Assembly: GCA_038496445.1 (NCBI GenBank)
Contig: JALMLS010000329.1
Location: 62,001-126,000 of the forward strand
DNA from: Trichosphaerium sp. ATCC 40318
Taxonomy: Eukaryota > Discosea > Flabellinia > Trichosidae
Direction of reading: 5' to 3'
DNA length: 64,000 nt
Below the pieces are notes generated by a model. It worked only from the letters and a program-made list of their open reading frames with translations. It searched no databases and was not told where the DNA came from. The stretch's first letter is position 1. Each line of letters opens with the position of its first letter. Positions 46,242 through 59,950 of this stretch are shown in pieces. Position numbers and translations under genes: made by a program.

Positions 46242-48096
46242 ATGTTATCTCGATTTACGCTTTTACTCTCACTTATTGCTATCGCATACGGGAATATATT
46301 GGTTCTAAATGAAACGTATGGAGAATTCAATCGTATTAACTCGACGCCCTTAATTTTTGGTGGCAACTCTTTGGACTTCCCACCTATCAATAACTCATCA
46401 GTGTCATTGATTGATTCGCCAATAAAAGGTATTTTCTCTCGAACAAAAAATACGCCATACGAAGTATTCGAACAACAAGTAATCACGTGTTCTAGGGTCT
46501 GTCGTGTATCTGCCTCTAGAAGATGTATCTACTGAAAATGTACTTCGCGCTGTGGACGCAGGCGCAATTGCTATAATATGGTCAAGGTCGCCCTTTTTTA
46601 ATAATGTTGGATGCGGAATGTATTTTCAGTATGGTACGATTTTAGTGTTTGTGTGATAGACCTTCGGACTTTTTGACGTGTCATCACGAGCGAACCAATT
46701 TTTCTCAAGTATACAATAGCAAGAAGCCTGCATAGGGTTACTATACCAATTGTAGAGGTGGCAGAAGCCGACGGAAAGGCCGTTCTAGACTCCACAGTGA
46801 AAGTCTCAATAACATCAAGTACGAGAGGCTAATAATGATGTTATCTTACAAGTCAAAGCGCACAATGAATGCCACGCACTTTTTACGAGTTTTGGATTTA
46901 TTTTTGTCCAATGTATTGTATCGATACTTTGTATTGTGGTACTATGTTTGTGCTTCTTTAGGTACGCTTGTAACATCAATTCGAGGTTAATAGATTTGTC
47001 TGTAGGTTGTACCAGTTCTACAAGTTGGATCAATTGTTCACATTGTCATTAGCCGTTGTCGCTATATTTATAGAAATAGTATCAAACACACGTGCGTGTC
47101 TCATACAAGTTTATGAAATTTAATCAGTGTATCAGTGAAGTTTATTTACATCATCAATTTCTTGGGTGTGAACTTGCTCTACAGTCCAGACTTCGATGAC
47201 TACATGTACTACTTATCGTTCCCTTTTTCCACAGTTACCAATATCATGATAACAATGTATTGGTAAGACCTACTTTCTAGAAATATTCCGATAATAACGT
47301 ATTAACCTCTAGGCATGAAGCTCTTATTTCGAAAGGACTTCAAATACATGCTTTTCTAAAATCAAAAAAGTTCCTCATTACCTTTATTGTACTGAGCGTT
47401 TTTCTTATTGGATTGGAACTTTTGGTTGCCACCCTTCGCTTGACGATTGAGTCACCAGCAAGGGTTATAGAACTAATGCCTCAAGTACTTGGTATTGTAG
47501 TTAACTTTGCTACATTGGTGTACGGAATAATCATTCTAGTAAAAGTACGTAATAACAAACGTGGAAATCTCAAGCTTTTCTCATCTATTTATAGATTCTC
47601 CAACGTGCAGGAGGGTTTACAAATACAACAGGAAACAGTCTTTTGAGAAAGGTAAGCTCAAAAACGGTGCTAAAATGAACACGTGCTCTAAACGATTTAG
47701 TAACTTATTTTTAGATCATTTGGAGAATGTTGACGAACTCAATTCTTCTTGCTGTTTTTATCATCAGCCTCATTGTTCTTGTTTCGCCTCCTTCGTTTAA
47801 TTTGGTCAAAGGAATCTATGCTTTTGGCGCAAGTTACTCAGCTCAAAGTCTGTTGTCAATTCTACAGGCAAGATGAAAGAAATAGCTTTCAACTTGAGTT
47901 TTTTTGTTTCAAAAAATGTTGTGTTTTATGAACGTAGCTTGCTTAAGTTATTATTTAGGTGTACTCTTTCCAACCCAGGACAGTGAAAAAACCGAATATA
48001 AAATCTACCAGCTCTGGTAGCAAAATAAAAAAGAAGCCCAACACAATTAAAATGCAATTTGAAGATGAAGGAGAAGAAGAAATTGAAACTGTTTAA
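46242..48096 (+). CDS. PA-like ectodomain seven-transmembrane protein, copy D
   Basis: Most divergent member of the family. ATG 46242 opens a signal peptide (FTLLLSLIAIAYG); the ectodomain keeps STPLIFGGNSLDFPPI, VYLPLEDVSTENVLRAVDAG and IWSRSPFFNNVGCGMYF. Seven membrane segments are conserved (e.g. FGFIFVQCIVSILCIVVL, FSFLIGLELLVATL-like at 47395-47440, LMPQVLGIVVNFATLVYG). The tail differs, ending MQFEDEGEEEIETV after a Lys-rich stretch. Exon/intron plan matches copies A-C, but the introns differ in sequence, so this copy split off earlier. It sits about 30 kb from the others between an EGF-domain gene and a nuclease-like gene. No disrupting stop found. Confidence 0.75.
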
Positions 48097-48604
48097 CTCG
48101 CAAAATGACACTGTACAATTAAACGCCACAATATATTCTAAGAAATTATGAAGCTTCTGTATGAAAATCGAATATCTTCTGAGAGCACTGCCTGTAAAAG
48201 GTAGAAACTTTTGAGAATACTATTCTCGAAAAACACTCTCACGGTCATGTGTATTATTGAGAGAACCTAGTGATAGAATCTCAGTACTATGTTGTATTGA
48301 CGCTTCGAATTGGGATAAGTAATGTGTTGTTAACAACTTTAAGTGAATGAGATTAGGACCTACCCGCAGTTTGTTGTTTTTGCTATAAGTTTCATGTTAT
48401 TGAATCTGATGTGACTTGTCGACTCATTTGAGTGACTGAGTATGTAGTCAACAATATCTATTAAAGTGGTTTCTCCAGCTAGTTTGAAAAAACAAACGTG
48501 CAGCGGAAAAAACAAGAGCGAACTTGAAAGATGATCTGTTTGCTGTAAGACAACAAATTTTACAATTTAGATGGATTTTGGTTCATTGTTTGATCAGTGG
48601 TTCT
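48097..48604. other. intergenic, nothing recognised
   Basis: Convergent gap between PA-7TM copy D and the nuclease-like gene. No open frame or repeat of note. Confidence 0.4.
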
Positions 48605-51420
48605 TTAGGTTCTCGTAAAGGTAGGTTTAAAAGTTAATGGCTTCATAGTCATTTTATCCACATTATTCATACATTTACCAAGTACACTTTTGATTGCAGG
48701 ACCTTCAACATCAAAAGGTAACAATGGACTGACACCTAAAGGTGCCTCAAGTCCAATATCAGGACAATAATATAAGATTGTAGCTACAATACTTGGTGTA
48801 TCACCATTCCAAGTGTATGGAATAGGTACTAACTGTATACCTAGAGATTATATAAGGTATCAACATACTCGTGAACCAATACAATTTTCAGTTTTCTTCT
48901 TCGAAAGCAAAAAAAAAAAAAAAGAAAAAGGGTACCTGCTGCTTCGCATTGACTTGCTTTTTCGTAATCTCTTCTTTTTTGGATTGAAGCATAATGCCCT
49001 TGAAACATCCAATCGCCATAATGTTGTTCACCTGATCTCGTTAGAGTGTTTATTGAAAAACTTTAAAAAAAATTGATGTGCTGGATTCAGTCAATTCTTC
49101 ATGAGTATGTTGCCGCCCGACAAACGAACACATGTGTCCGAAAAGTGATAATTTATGCAATAGGACTCATGCTAACATTTAACAATCCTAATTGACAAAC
49201 AAAACAGCGGTGGCTTTCATATACAACATGAAAAAATGACTGCCAAAATATTTTACAATCATTTTCACTAATTCACTCGCAACAAAATAAAATGTCACTA
49301 ATACTATAATATTACCTTGATACTCAATACCGAGATTATACTCTGAAACGTATATATCAACACTCATAAATTGCTCTTTGTTACTACCAACTAAACCAAT
49401 GTGATGCTCCTCAAGAACAGTGCTATTCGGGAATATAGACTGAACAATCTTAACCAGTTCCCTGAACAAATAACAACTTTAGAACACTCAAAAGTTGATG
49501 AAGGGGGCTTGACGAGAGCCACACTTACCGTTGATTTGATGCTTTTCTTACATGAGAAAACCTCGACCAATCCCATTTGAAATTAGGTTCAGCAATTGCT
49601 AAAATATGAGGCCAATATCGTTCGATTCCACCACCACCTAGTCTTCTCACTTGCTTGGTGGATATCCTGTACCTGAATGAAAAAGAAGTGTTAGGTATTG
49701 ACACAACAAAAAATAACCAAATGAGGTATAAGGGAAGAAGGGAGGTACCATAATTCGGGTCTAGTTATATCAAACTTTTTTTTTACACGAGCCAAAAAAG
49801 TTTCTTGATTTCTTCTAGTTTGCCAAAATCTTGCTGATCTGCATACAAAGAGTCTTGTTTCCCATTTATATTTGGGATATATATCTCTTAAAATTTTCGA
49901 AATTGATCCACTTGAACAAAAGTTAATTGCGGAACAACATCGCTGAATAAAAAGATAAAAAATTATGAGCCAAAAAAAAGAATCAACTCGAGTCTCAACT
50001 TTAGTTAATTTTAGATCTTCTACTCGTCATCATGCGTACAATTCTGAGGCTCTACGATCTACGTCTGTTATTTGAAACTTTTTGATAGCATACCAGTCAT
50101 CTAAAGTCTTTAATCCGAAATGTTTTTCTAATTTCTGAAACTCTTTTTTCCTATCTTCATCTTCGTTCCAGTAATTCCTGTAATCACAAAAGTAAATAAC
50201 CCACAGTTAAATAAAATAGAAATGTGCTATACACACAAATATACCAATCGCTCAAGCTAATAAGCTGGCGCTTCGAGAGCAACAAGAAATTCGGAAATTC
50301 TGAAAATGCAAGATGGACGATAAATTGTTAACGTACTTGAAATGCCAAGGGTACCAAGAGAAATTTGGATATACAACTTCTAGAAGATCCCAAAGTGCAG
50401 TAGCTTCCTTACTAATCTTTGACTTAGTATATGTATAAGGGTCTTGATGACACACCTTACTAACCCAGCACCGCCATTTTCGATTACATCCTTACTGGAT
50501 ACTTTGTGCCACTGAGACAAGTCTTTGATGCCTAATCGTTGACCAACTTTACCAAGAGCAGTAGAAGGTGATTGATCGCTTTGCCACTTTTCCATAGGAA
50601 CATCTCTTAAAAAGAACAATTAGGGTACGTAATTCAAAAACTGCTAAACAAATGTCCACAAAAGAACATACCGAAGGCGATGTGTTATTGTTTCAAACTC
50701 CCAAGGATTCCAACTGAATTCAGGGTATACTCTAGATAGACAAGCCAACAGAGAGACTCCATGAGTAACCCTTGACAACAACAAGTTAGCAGTGAATACC
50801 ACCAGAAAAACAGAAGATGAAGTGCTCACATTACAGTAGTTCCACCAGCAAGAATAAAATCATTTGTTGTAACTTTAGGCCACTCTCCTAAGGACTTGAC
50901 ATCCATAATCTCTGCAATTTCATTTATTTTAACCTTTTGGTTTTCGCGGTCCCACCAATAGAAAGAAGGAGCACGCCTTGAGTTATCAAGTCAGTAAGAA
51001 AAGAAAAACTTCAAAATTAGAAAAAAATTGCAATGTCTGTCATTCAAACACGTGTATCGTACTTGAACTTTCCTGGCATCCAGTTGTGACTTGGGTATAA
51101 CGTCTGTAGGCACAGAAAGAGCGATCCATTAAAGTAATGTCTACATAGGAGCACGTATAAGCGTACATCATTAACGGGGTTTTTTTGAAACTCAGGTCGA
51201 AGTAAACAACGTCCACGTACGATATTGCGCCACCACAATGGGTTGACGCTTGGCTTGTATTGATGTGATACCAATCATCCAATTCTTTTACGTTAAAGTG
51301 TTCTGCTATACCATTGAATGTACTTTTAAGCCTATCTATAGTATATTGCGACGCTGCACGCGCTTTAGGTGCCTCCCATTTTTCTAACGTTCGCTGTGGC
51401 TGCAAAGATGCTGCACGCGT
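48605..51420 (-). CDS. repeat protein with C-terminal PD-(D/E)XK-like nuclease domain
   Basis: Multi-exon gene containing at least four copies of an about 70-residue module. Each copy has a first half like LGIKDLSQWHKVSSKDVIEN with a GG, and a second half like LLEVVYPNFSWYPWHF; other copies read FNVKELDDWYHINTSQ, MDVKSLGEWPKVTTNDFI and FGLKTLDDWYAI. The C-terminal domain reads IFPNSTVLEEHHIGLV, then FMSVDIYVSEYNLGIEYQG joined to EQHYGDWMFQGHYAS, KRRDYEKASQCEAAGIQLV and IPYTWNGD. The order D...E-x-Q...H with a following K resembles restriction-endonuclease-like or Vsr-type folds. Stop TAA at 48605-48607. The initiator was not found: open frame begins near 51420 without an ATG, so a first exon lies upstream. 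Substrate and role unknown. Confidence 0.65.
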
Positions 51421-51943
51421 ACTGGTAACCGCTTCTAATCATTATTAATGATCAGTTAGCTCTCGAGGCCTTATTTTGATTCGTAAACGGCCAGTTACAA
51501 TACCAACACGCACTCCACAACGATGCAGCAGCCATACTCGAAGATCATTGTTTTGGTATACGCTTGGTACCAGCAAGAGTGCGCTGTTATCTAGGAGCGC
51601 ACACGCACGTCAACTTGTCACTACAACAAGTGTCAGAACAAGTCACGCATAATGTTTTGACATGTGACACCCAAAAAGACTCTAAGTTCTACGCTAACTT
51701 GAGGCCTTACAACGCATAGAGCCCTACAACAATCATGCAACTTTTTTACCGAAGCATGTTTTCAAAGGAAAGAAAGACTTTGTAGTCCACATAGCGCTGT
51801 CGATTACATTATCAGTCTCAGAGGGGCTGTGGGGTTAAAGTAAAAGAAAAGTCAACGCAGAGAAAAAGTTTATGAAATCGAGTGCTAAAATTCCACCGAA
51901 ATCTTCACAGAGCAAACCATTACGCTTGTGTATGTAATATAGC
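51421..51943. other. intergenic, divergent nuclease-like / Ac45-like genes
   Basis: Likely holds the first exon of the nuclease-like gene and both promoters. A minus-strand frame across 51835-52068 is antisense to the Ac45-like signal peptide and is not counted as a gene. Confidence 0.35.
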
Positions 51944-53391
51944 ATGTGGAAAAATACAACAACACTACTCTTGGTTCTTTTAGCCGCTTTGGTGGCGTCA
52001 CAACAGTTTGATGTTCCAGTTCTCGTCTGGAGCGGACAACAGTACGAATTAGTTCGTGTAACAAACACCCACGCTAACTATCAAAAGATACTCGCCTTTT
52101 AACCACGACAAAGCGCCAGTCTCACAAGCAACCTACACTAATTACTTTGATAATTTATTGGAGGTATTTAGTCACGCCCAGACCGCCAAATAGACTAATT
52201 TTGTTATTAGACATCGCGTCTTACTACCTTGGCCTCTAAATCCGCTTCGGCGCCTGAAGTTATTGTCATTTACATGCATGAAGAGGTACAATAGTATTTT
52301 CACTTGTCGTTGGCATTTTCTCATCTAGACCAGCTTCGTACCGATCAAGTGACAAACTACTTCGCAAATGGTGTATACTCTAACTTACAGGTACATTTTC
52401 ATCCAATTAATCAAAAGACGCCTCAGCACGAACCTCTACGGCTTATAAACTCCTCTCTAGACAGCCATTAAGAACGGTGCTTCATCTACCAGCGCGTCAG
52501 GACCTTCTGGCCCTTCCCTACTTCGTCTCATCCCTAAAATTGATGGCACAATCATTTACGCCGGACGAGGTACTTTCAAACCCCAAAAATGTTGAAGCAT
52601 TTTGTTGATTGCTTGAAATGGTTTTTTTCGCTTATACGACGCTCAGGTGATCCTTTTGGTGCTGCTGTAGAAACTTCAATTACTATTGATGAGCTAGAGG
52701 TAAGTAACCGTATATTTATTGTACCGACAAGCCGTTATTAACGTTATACAAGGCCCATCTCATTGACAACTCTGGCATCTTTGCGGACGGTAGTACTGAT
52801 TTGATCATTATCAGGTTTAAAACCAAATACGATCAACTAAGTTCGGGTATGTACAAGCACATGAGCTGTAAAGTAGAAAAACCCTTTTGAATACTTTGTA
52901 TTGGTCACTAAATCAATCGTTAGATGAGATCGTTGGTAAAGTCAACACCTTGATCAGCAAGGAAACGAGCCAATATGTATCTGTTTTTACTGCTGAACTT
53001 GCTACTGCACCTGATTGCCTATTCGTGCGTTACTTTTCTTAATTTGTCCTTGTTATTAATAGCATTCTCGCAGACTGTTCCAGGTCAATCCAAGCGCTCT
53101 ATTGAACAAAACCCAACCGGCCCTACTGGCCCAACAGTCGCTCCAACTGAAGCACCATCAAGTAACACAACAGAGCAGAACTGGTTCGAAAAATACTTCC
53201 CTGGATGGTTCTGGACTTCATTCCTCGTTAACTTTTTTATTGTACGTCGACTATTTTTTGACACCGTTGCTCTTCTTGTGTTGACTGGATTGTAGTTTAT
53301 TGTTTTAATGATTGGTCTATGCGCTTTAGCTGATATTCAAGTGCACGATAAGTTTGAGACACCAAAAGTAAGGAGAGGTGGTGAAGAATAA
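51944..53391 (+). CDS. V-ATPase accessory subunit Ac45/BIG1-like
   Basis: About ten small exons. ATG 51944 opens a signal peptide (TTTLLLVLLAALVASQQ) followed by VPVLVWSG, the start typical of Ac45/BIG1-type proteins. The luminal domain contains TTLASKSASAPEVIVIYMHEE, RLIPKIDGTIIYAGR, HLIDNSGIFADGSTDLII and NTLISKETSQYVSVFTAE. A Thr/Pro linker (PTGPTGPTVAPTEAPSS) leads to the membrane exon WFEKYFPGWFWTSFLVNFFI, spliced over a GTACGT intron to FIVLMIGLCALADIQVHDKF and a short basic/acidic tail (KVRRGGEE). In other eukaryotes this subunit helps assemble and sort the proton pump. Identification rests on overall design and the C-terminus, so it is moderately confident. Confidence 0.6.
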
Positions 53392-54010
53392 GGATGCACT
53401 ATAGTTCTTTAGTGCACTCTTTTTTTCAAAATTTCAAAAAAAAAAAAGAACAAACCTTTTTAGTTCATTGTAACAATGCTCTGATGATTAACAGAGCTTG
53501 CGAGATAATGTAAAATTCTACCTGTTTGATCGCCATTTGGTTGTTTTTGTTCGTCCAAAACGAGTTGGGAAGATTAGTGCTGACTTTTTTTTCTTGTTCA
53601 CTTAAGTGTAGACTTTTTAAGTCAAACCAATTTAACACACAACCAGCACAATGGGCTGTTCTAATAGTTCCCAAAAACAACGTACGTTGTAGTGTTTTAC
53701 CCGTATACACTCCTAAGCACGATCTAAATTTTTGCGTGCGTTTTATTTGAAAAAAGCAGCCAAGCCCTCCTGTAAAATCGCGAACGGCGTTTATAAAAAA
53801 TATACACTCAATTCTTCTCTGGGGTTATGTAAAATTCCTGCGCAAGCATTTTGCGGAGATCTCGGTTGTTTGCCCGTTGGTGTGTTATTGCACCGCAAAA
53901 ACTGGTCACACAACTATCTCTTGTATTCATAGCCATCAAGTCTGAAAATCATATTTTGTGCCTCAATTCTGTCTCTATCGCTCTAACGGACGCCAGGCAC
54001 AAGCGAGCTT
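53392..54010. other. intergenic, nothing firm
   Basis: Gap between the Ac45-like gene and the Rab5-like gene. Open frames near 53526-53932 have no motifs; a first exon for the Rab gene is expected here but could not be placed. Confidence 0.35.
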
Positions 54011-55340
<1,330 letters not shown>

Positions 55341-56094
55341 AAATCTTGGTGTGGGTATAAATTATTATAAAAACCCACTGCCCCTTTCAATTCTATGTAC
55401 TGTTTTTGTTTTAAAGTAATTTTTTTGTGTTGATGTTGCTGTGAGAGACCTTTTTGTGAAAAATGAAAAAAAAAAAAAGGATCTTCTCTCACGAACTTCA
55501 ATGCAAAAGTTATTTTAGACTTAACTGTTCAAGAGTTGTTTTAAAAAAACTGTAAACAGGCCAAGGTCGTTTGTATCTTATAAATATTCTAAGGATATTG
55601 TTTGAACGTCGTTTTTGTTCTTTTTTGGTATTTTTTTGTCATTTTTTTACCAATTTCGGAAGTGAAAGTGTTGGTTTACTCAAGACAACTTTGAAGAGTT
55701 TATTCACCGCACTCATTGGAATCCGCGCCAAGCTAGTTAAGATCTACTGCTTCAGGTAAATTGACAGAACCGACAATCTTGAAAAATAAAGTATAAGTTC
55801 TTTATCATTTTGTAAACACATTGTCCAACACATGACACAACATTACTTACTAACGACTGGTTTTTGGTTTTATACCTCGTTGTGCTACACATTGCGCAAC
55901 AGACAGGAGTACGGTATTACTCTACATAAACATTAAGGGCACTTAGCGTTCTTTGTAGAGTTGCAGATGCGATTGTAAAAATGATGTGACGTTCATCAAG
56001 TGTACGCTTTGATCAAGTATAGCTGTTGTCCAGCAGGACAGCATTCTTTTTTGGTGTCTGTTTGTACCTTTTTGCTGAACATGTTACAATATAG
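55341..56094. other. intergenic, nothing recognised
   Basis: Contains a 62-codon Phe-rich frame (55571-55759) that looks like chance, and possibly the last exon of the Rab gene. No repeats or RNA genes seen. Confidence 0.35.
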
Positions 56095-56356
56095 GTACAG
56101 CGCCAAAGGAGTGTACAATAGAAAACTGCGAGCGTTTTAACGACTGTGATTGCAATGGTTTTTGGTGCTTGTATATCGGATGATATCCAGGTGCTTGCCG
56201 GAGAACCGTCCGGAGGAAAAGGAGGAAAGGGAAGTAGCACGGCGGCTATAGTTGGCGGGTACATAGATGGACTTATCGTTTTTGGGAGCTATTATTGCGG
56301 GAGTTGTGATTATAGTGTTTACATGAGAAAGAAACACAGCTACAGTGAAATATAAC
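56095..56356 (+). pseudogene. remnant of a type I membrane protein C-terminus
   Basis: One frame gives a Cys-rich stretch (CTIENCERFNDCDCNGFWC), another a Gly-rich linker (PSGGKGGKGSSTAAIVGG) and a third a membrane span (LSFLGAIIAGVVIIVF). The order resembles the EGF-stalk-membrane end of surface proteins such as that at 43676, but the pieces lie in different frames without credible introns, so I read it as decayed. Confidence 0.4.
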
Positions 56357-56965
56357 GTGAGTGGATTGTCCATCAACAGAAATTTACTTTTTTTTGACTT
56401 GTAAGTGAACTTGCTTGTGTCTTTACGCAGTTGAATGGCTGTAATAATTAATTCGAGCGTTTTGACAGAAGTTGACGTACTTTCTTTTCACGTACGCCCA
56501 ACTTTCTTCTGCATACGATCTACACGTAGCAGAGTCCAGCAGATGACGAAAAAAGGATTTTTTAGTGAGATGTTTCTTTATTTGTAGGGTTGACTTGTCA
56601 TTTGTTATACTGCGTTAAACCGCGCTATGTGGCACTAACTAGATTTTCAAAGGCATACAAACTAAAATCAAACAAAGAAACCTCTAAATAAGGGACAGTC
56701 TTTTCTTCATCGTTTCTTTATGGAAAAATAGACGTGATCCTTTGTCTTCGTCACCCAAATAAAGTTATAAAGCGCGAAACACAACCTCTACCGCGAGGTC
56801 AATGAAAACACGTGAAACTTTGTTTGTTTGTGACTACTGTGAGTCTTTGTAAGCTTTTTAGTGTGTATAATACTACAGAGAGTGATTAGTACACATTCCG
56901 TTGTTATTCTTGTGGTTTTTTGCACCGTTTTGTTTTACAGTCAAAATTTACGGTTAATTAACAAC

Positions 56966-59950
56966 ATGAGCAACACGTCAGCCCGCTATAAGGCGCGTGG
57001 TAACAAAGCATTCAAAGCCAGCAAATTCAACACTGCCCTTACGTTGTATTCGAAAGCTATTGATGCTTCGCCTAGAAATCACGTATTATATAGGTATGGC
57101 ACCTTTATGGTCCGCTTTTAACGCTAACTTGTTCGTTTTTATAAAAAACCTCACAAAAAAGCCTTCTAACTCCTTCATAATAGTAACCGATCCATCTGCT
57201 ACTTAAAACTAAACAAGAACGGCGCTGCTAAACGCGACGCACTCCAATCCATTGAACTAGACCCTAAATGGGCCAAGGTAAGCGCTTGTCACCTCTCGGT
57301 GTGGACTTAGACCTTATTGTGTTAGGGATACTTCCGCGCTGGCGTTGCCTGTGTGGCTGAGAAAGACTACGCGGAGGCTTTCTACTTCTTGAAAAAAGGC
57401 CAGAGCGTCTCCCCTACCGAAACCTCCTTCAAAGAGCTACTTGAAGTGTCAGAAGCAGCTGTACGATACATTTTATATTAATAAACGCTCACACTTGCTT
57501 ATAGTTAGGACCAGACGGTATAAGGAAAGTTATAGATAGATTGGAGGTATGTATTTTGAAACAAAACGTCAAATCTCTAACTTCTCGCTTTTAGAAAGAA
57601 GGCATTGAAGTAATAGGCGATTACGGGAAGAAAGAGGAGACCCCTACCGCGGATGCTGAAAAACCAACTGAAACTCCAGAACCTGCAAAAGTTGAAGAGC
57701 CAAAGGCTGCACCAGTAGCAGAACCAGTAAAAGAAGCTCCAAAAGACGACGTACCAAAAGCGGAGCAAAAAGTTACCGAACCTGCAGTTGCAGCAACACC
57801 AGAACCAGCAAAGGAGGTAGCGCCAGAACCAGCAAAGGAACCTACAGCAGAGCCAGTGAAACAGGCCGAACCTGAACCAGCGAAGGAACCAGAGCCTGAA
57901 CCAGCTAAGGAGCCAGAAGCAGAGCCAGCAAAAGAACCTGAACCTGAACCAGCCAAGGAGCCAGAACCTGAGCCAGTCAAAGAAGCCGAACCAGAACCTG
58001 TTAAAGAGCCAGAACCTGAGCCTGTCAAAGAACCTGAACCAGAACCTGCTAAAGAGCCAGAACCTGAACCAGTGAAGGAACCTGAACCAGAGCCAGCGAA
58101 GGAGCCAGAACCAGAACCAGCAAAAGAACCTGAACCTGAGCCAGCAAAGGAGCCAGAACCAGAACCAGTGAAGGAAGCTGAACCAGAGCCAGCGAAGGAG
58201 CCAGAACCTGAGCCAGCAAAAGAACCTGAACCAGAGCCAGCGAAGGAGCCAGAACCTGAGCCTGTCAAAGAACCAGAGCCAGAACCTGCCAAAGAACCCG
58301 AACCAGAGCCAGCGAAGGAGCCAGAGCCAGAACCTGTCAAAGAACCTGAACCAGAACCTGTTAAAGAACCAGAGCCAGAACCAGCGAAGGAACCAGAACC
58401 AGAACCTGCAAAAGAACCAGAACCTGAACCAGTGAAGGAACCTGAACCAGAACCTGTCAAGGAGCCAGAGCCAGAGCCTGTCAAAGAAGCCGAACCAGAA
58501 CCAGCGAAGAAACCTGAACCTGAGCCAGTGAAAGAACCTGAACCTGTTAAAGAACCAGAGCCAGAACCAGCGAAGGAGCCAGAGCCAGAACCAGCGAAGG
58601 AGCCAGAACCAGAACCAGCAAAGGAGCCAGAAGCTGAGCCTGCCAAAGCACCAGAACCAGAAAAGATAGAAAAACCACAAGAACCTGAACAACTTCTTGA
58701 TGACAACGGTGAAACTATTGAACTTGAAGAAGCCGACAAACAACAGACTATAAGGGTACGTGCTTTTTTTTTTTTTTCATTTACAAATCATTTCTTTTTT
58801 CTGACATTAATGGCGTAGGAATACCCAGCACCAGCACGTACGAAAGGTGGTAGATCAGTAGAACTGCATAAGTCGATTGGAGAAGCCTATATTGGTACGT
58901 GACGGACGTGACGAACGTGTTGGCAAGGTTAAAAATTATTTGTTTTGACATAAAAATCTTTAATTTTTCAGGCCAAGCTCAGTTGTAAATCCGTTTATTC
59001 TTTTTGCACGTGTTTTTTGTAAAAATTTCAACAGACCCTCACACTTTCTAGACATCAGAGATAATACAAGCAACACAGATTGGGCATTTGTAGAGTATTC
59101 TGGTACGTATTAGACGGCGTACAAGTTAACAGTGAAGTAATTTATCTAACTTGCAAAAAAAAATAGATAAGAAAGTTTTATACGTTTCAAAGACTGGTAC
59201 TAAAGCTAGTGGATACAAGGAGCTCTTAAACAACTTCTCTGCTGATAACAGGTATACATAGTTTGTAACTTTTCTTTTTTTTTTTCTTTCGAAAATAAGG
59301 TTCTTTCCTGACAAGTAATTTCTCTTTTAGAGCTTTCGCTTATGCGCGCGTTTGGTTACATGATGTATTACCAAAGTTTGTTTTCATCACATGGTGTGGT
59401 GATAACGTATCATCTTTTAAACGTGCCTTGATGTCTGGCGCAAAAGTGAGTGCAATTTCTTATTTTTTTTTTTTTGTTTTTACAAATTCTAACTGTCGTC
59501 TTCTTCTAGTCTCACATGATCGAAATTTGCCATCAAACGTCGATCTCTATTCAAGTACGTATATTTTTCTTTTCACTAGTAGAGTATCAGCAATTCTGTT
59601 GCTCCCCTTTGAAAGCGATAAATTGTGACAATTTTTTGATTTGTTTTTTTTGAGAATTATTTTGTGCCATTGTGGCGTACAAATGACTTTTTGTTTCATT
59701 TTATTGGGTTGTGTTTTATTGATAATATTTGTATTTTATTAAAACGTGACTCGTGCAATTCTTCAGAGAGTTGAACTGGTTGTTAATTTTTTCGTTTTAT
59801 TTCCTTTCTTTTGTTCTCCAACTTGTTGTGTTTGCTTGTTTCTAACATTACTTCTACCAGGCTACAACCCTTGACGAAATCTCAGAAGAGAGGGTTATGA
59901 AAGATATCCAAGGCGCTAGCGCTGGATCAGGATATGCAGGCGTGAACTAG
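56966..59950 (+). CDS. TPR / Glu-Pro repeat / ADF-H (coactosin-like) fusion protein
   Basis: About thirteen exons from ATG 56966 ([17 protein letters not shown]). TPR motifs of STI1-like type: [34 protein letters not shown] and [21 protein letters not shown] disordered linker contains about 34 units of EPEPAKEP or EPEPVKEP (57868-58650). The C-terminal exons form an ADF-H domain: SIGEAYI joined in phase to [75 protein letters not shown]. Stop TAG at 59948-59950. Coactosin-type ADF-H domains bind F-actin and TPRs bind chaperones, so the protein may tether the two. A rival splice acceptor near 58971 would end the protein early with GQAQL. The repeat keeps both antisense frames open by composition. 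Confidence 0.75.
57868..58650 (+). repeat. 24-bp coding tandem repeat (EPEPA/VKEP)
   Basis: Inside the TPR/ADF-H gene. The unit is 8 codons (24 bp) with codon-level variation (GCA/GCG/GCT/GCC/GTG/GTC/GTT at the variable position and GAA/GAG, CCA/CCT alternation), so copies are diverged at silent sites while the peptide is constrained. This indicates old repeats kept by selection rather than a fresh expansion. Confidence 0.85.

Noticed and set aside
48895-48925. Poly-A/G-rich tract in the nuclease-like gene as a possible retro-insertion tail
   Set aside because: It lies inside an intron of a gene that continues in phase on both sides, so it is more simply an A-rich intron sequence.
57577-58743. 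Two very long minus-strand open frames (372 and 388 codons, Ser/Gly-rich and Trp/Phe/Arg-rich)
   Set aside because: They are antisense to the EPEPAKEP repeat; the 24-bp unit simply contains no stop in those frames. Composition is absurd for a protein and the sense strand has flanking domains.
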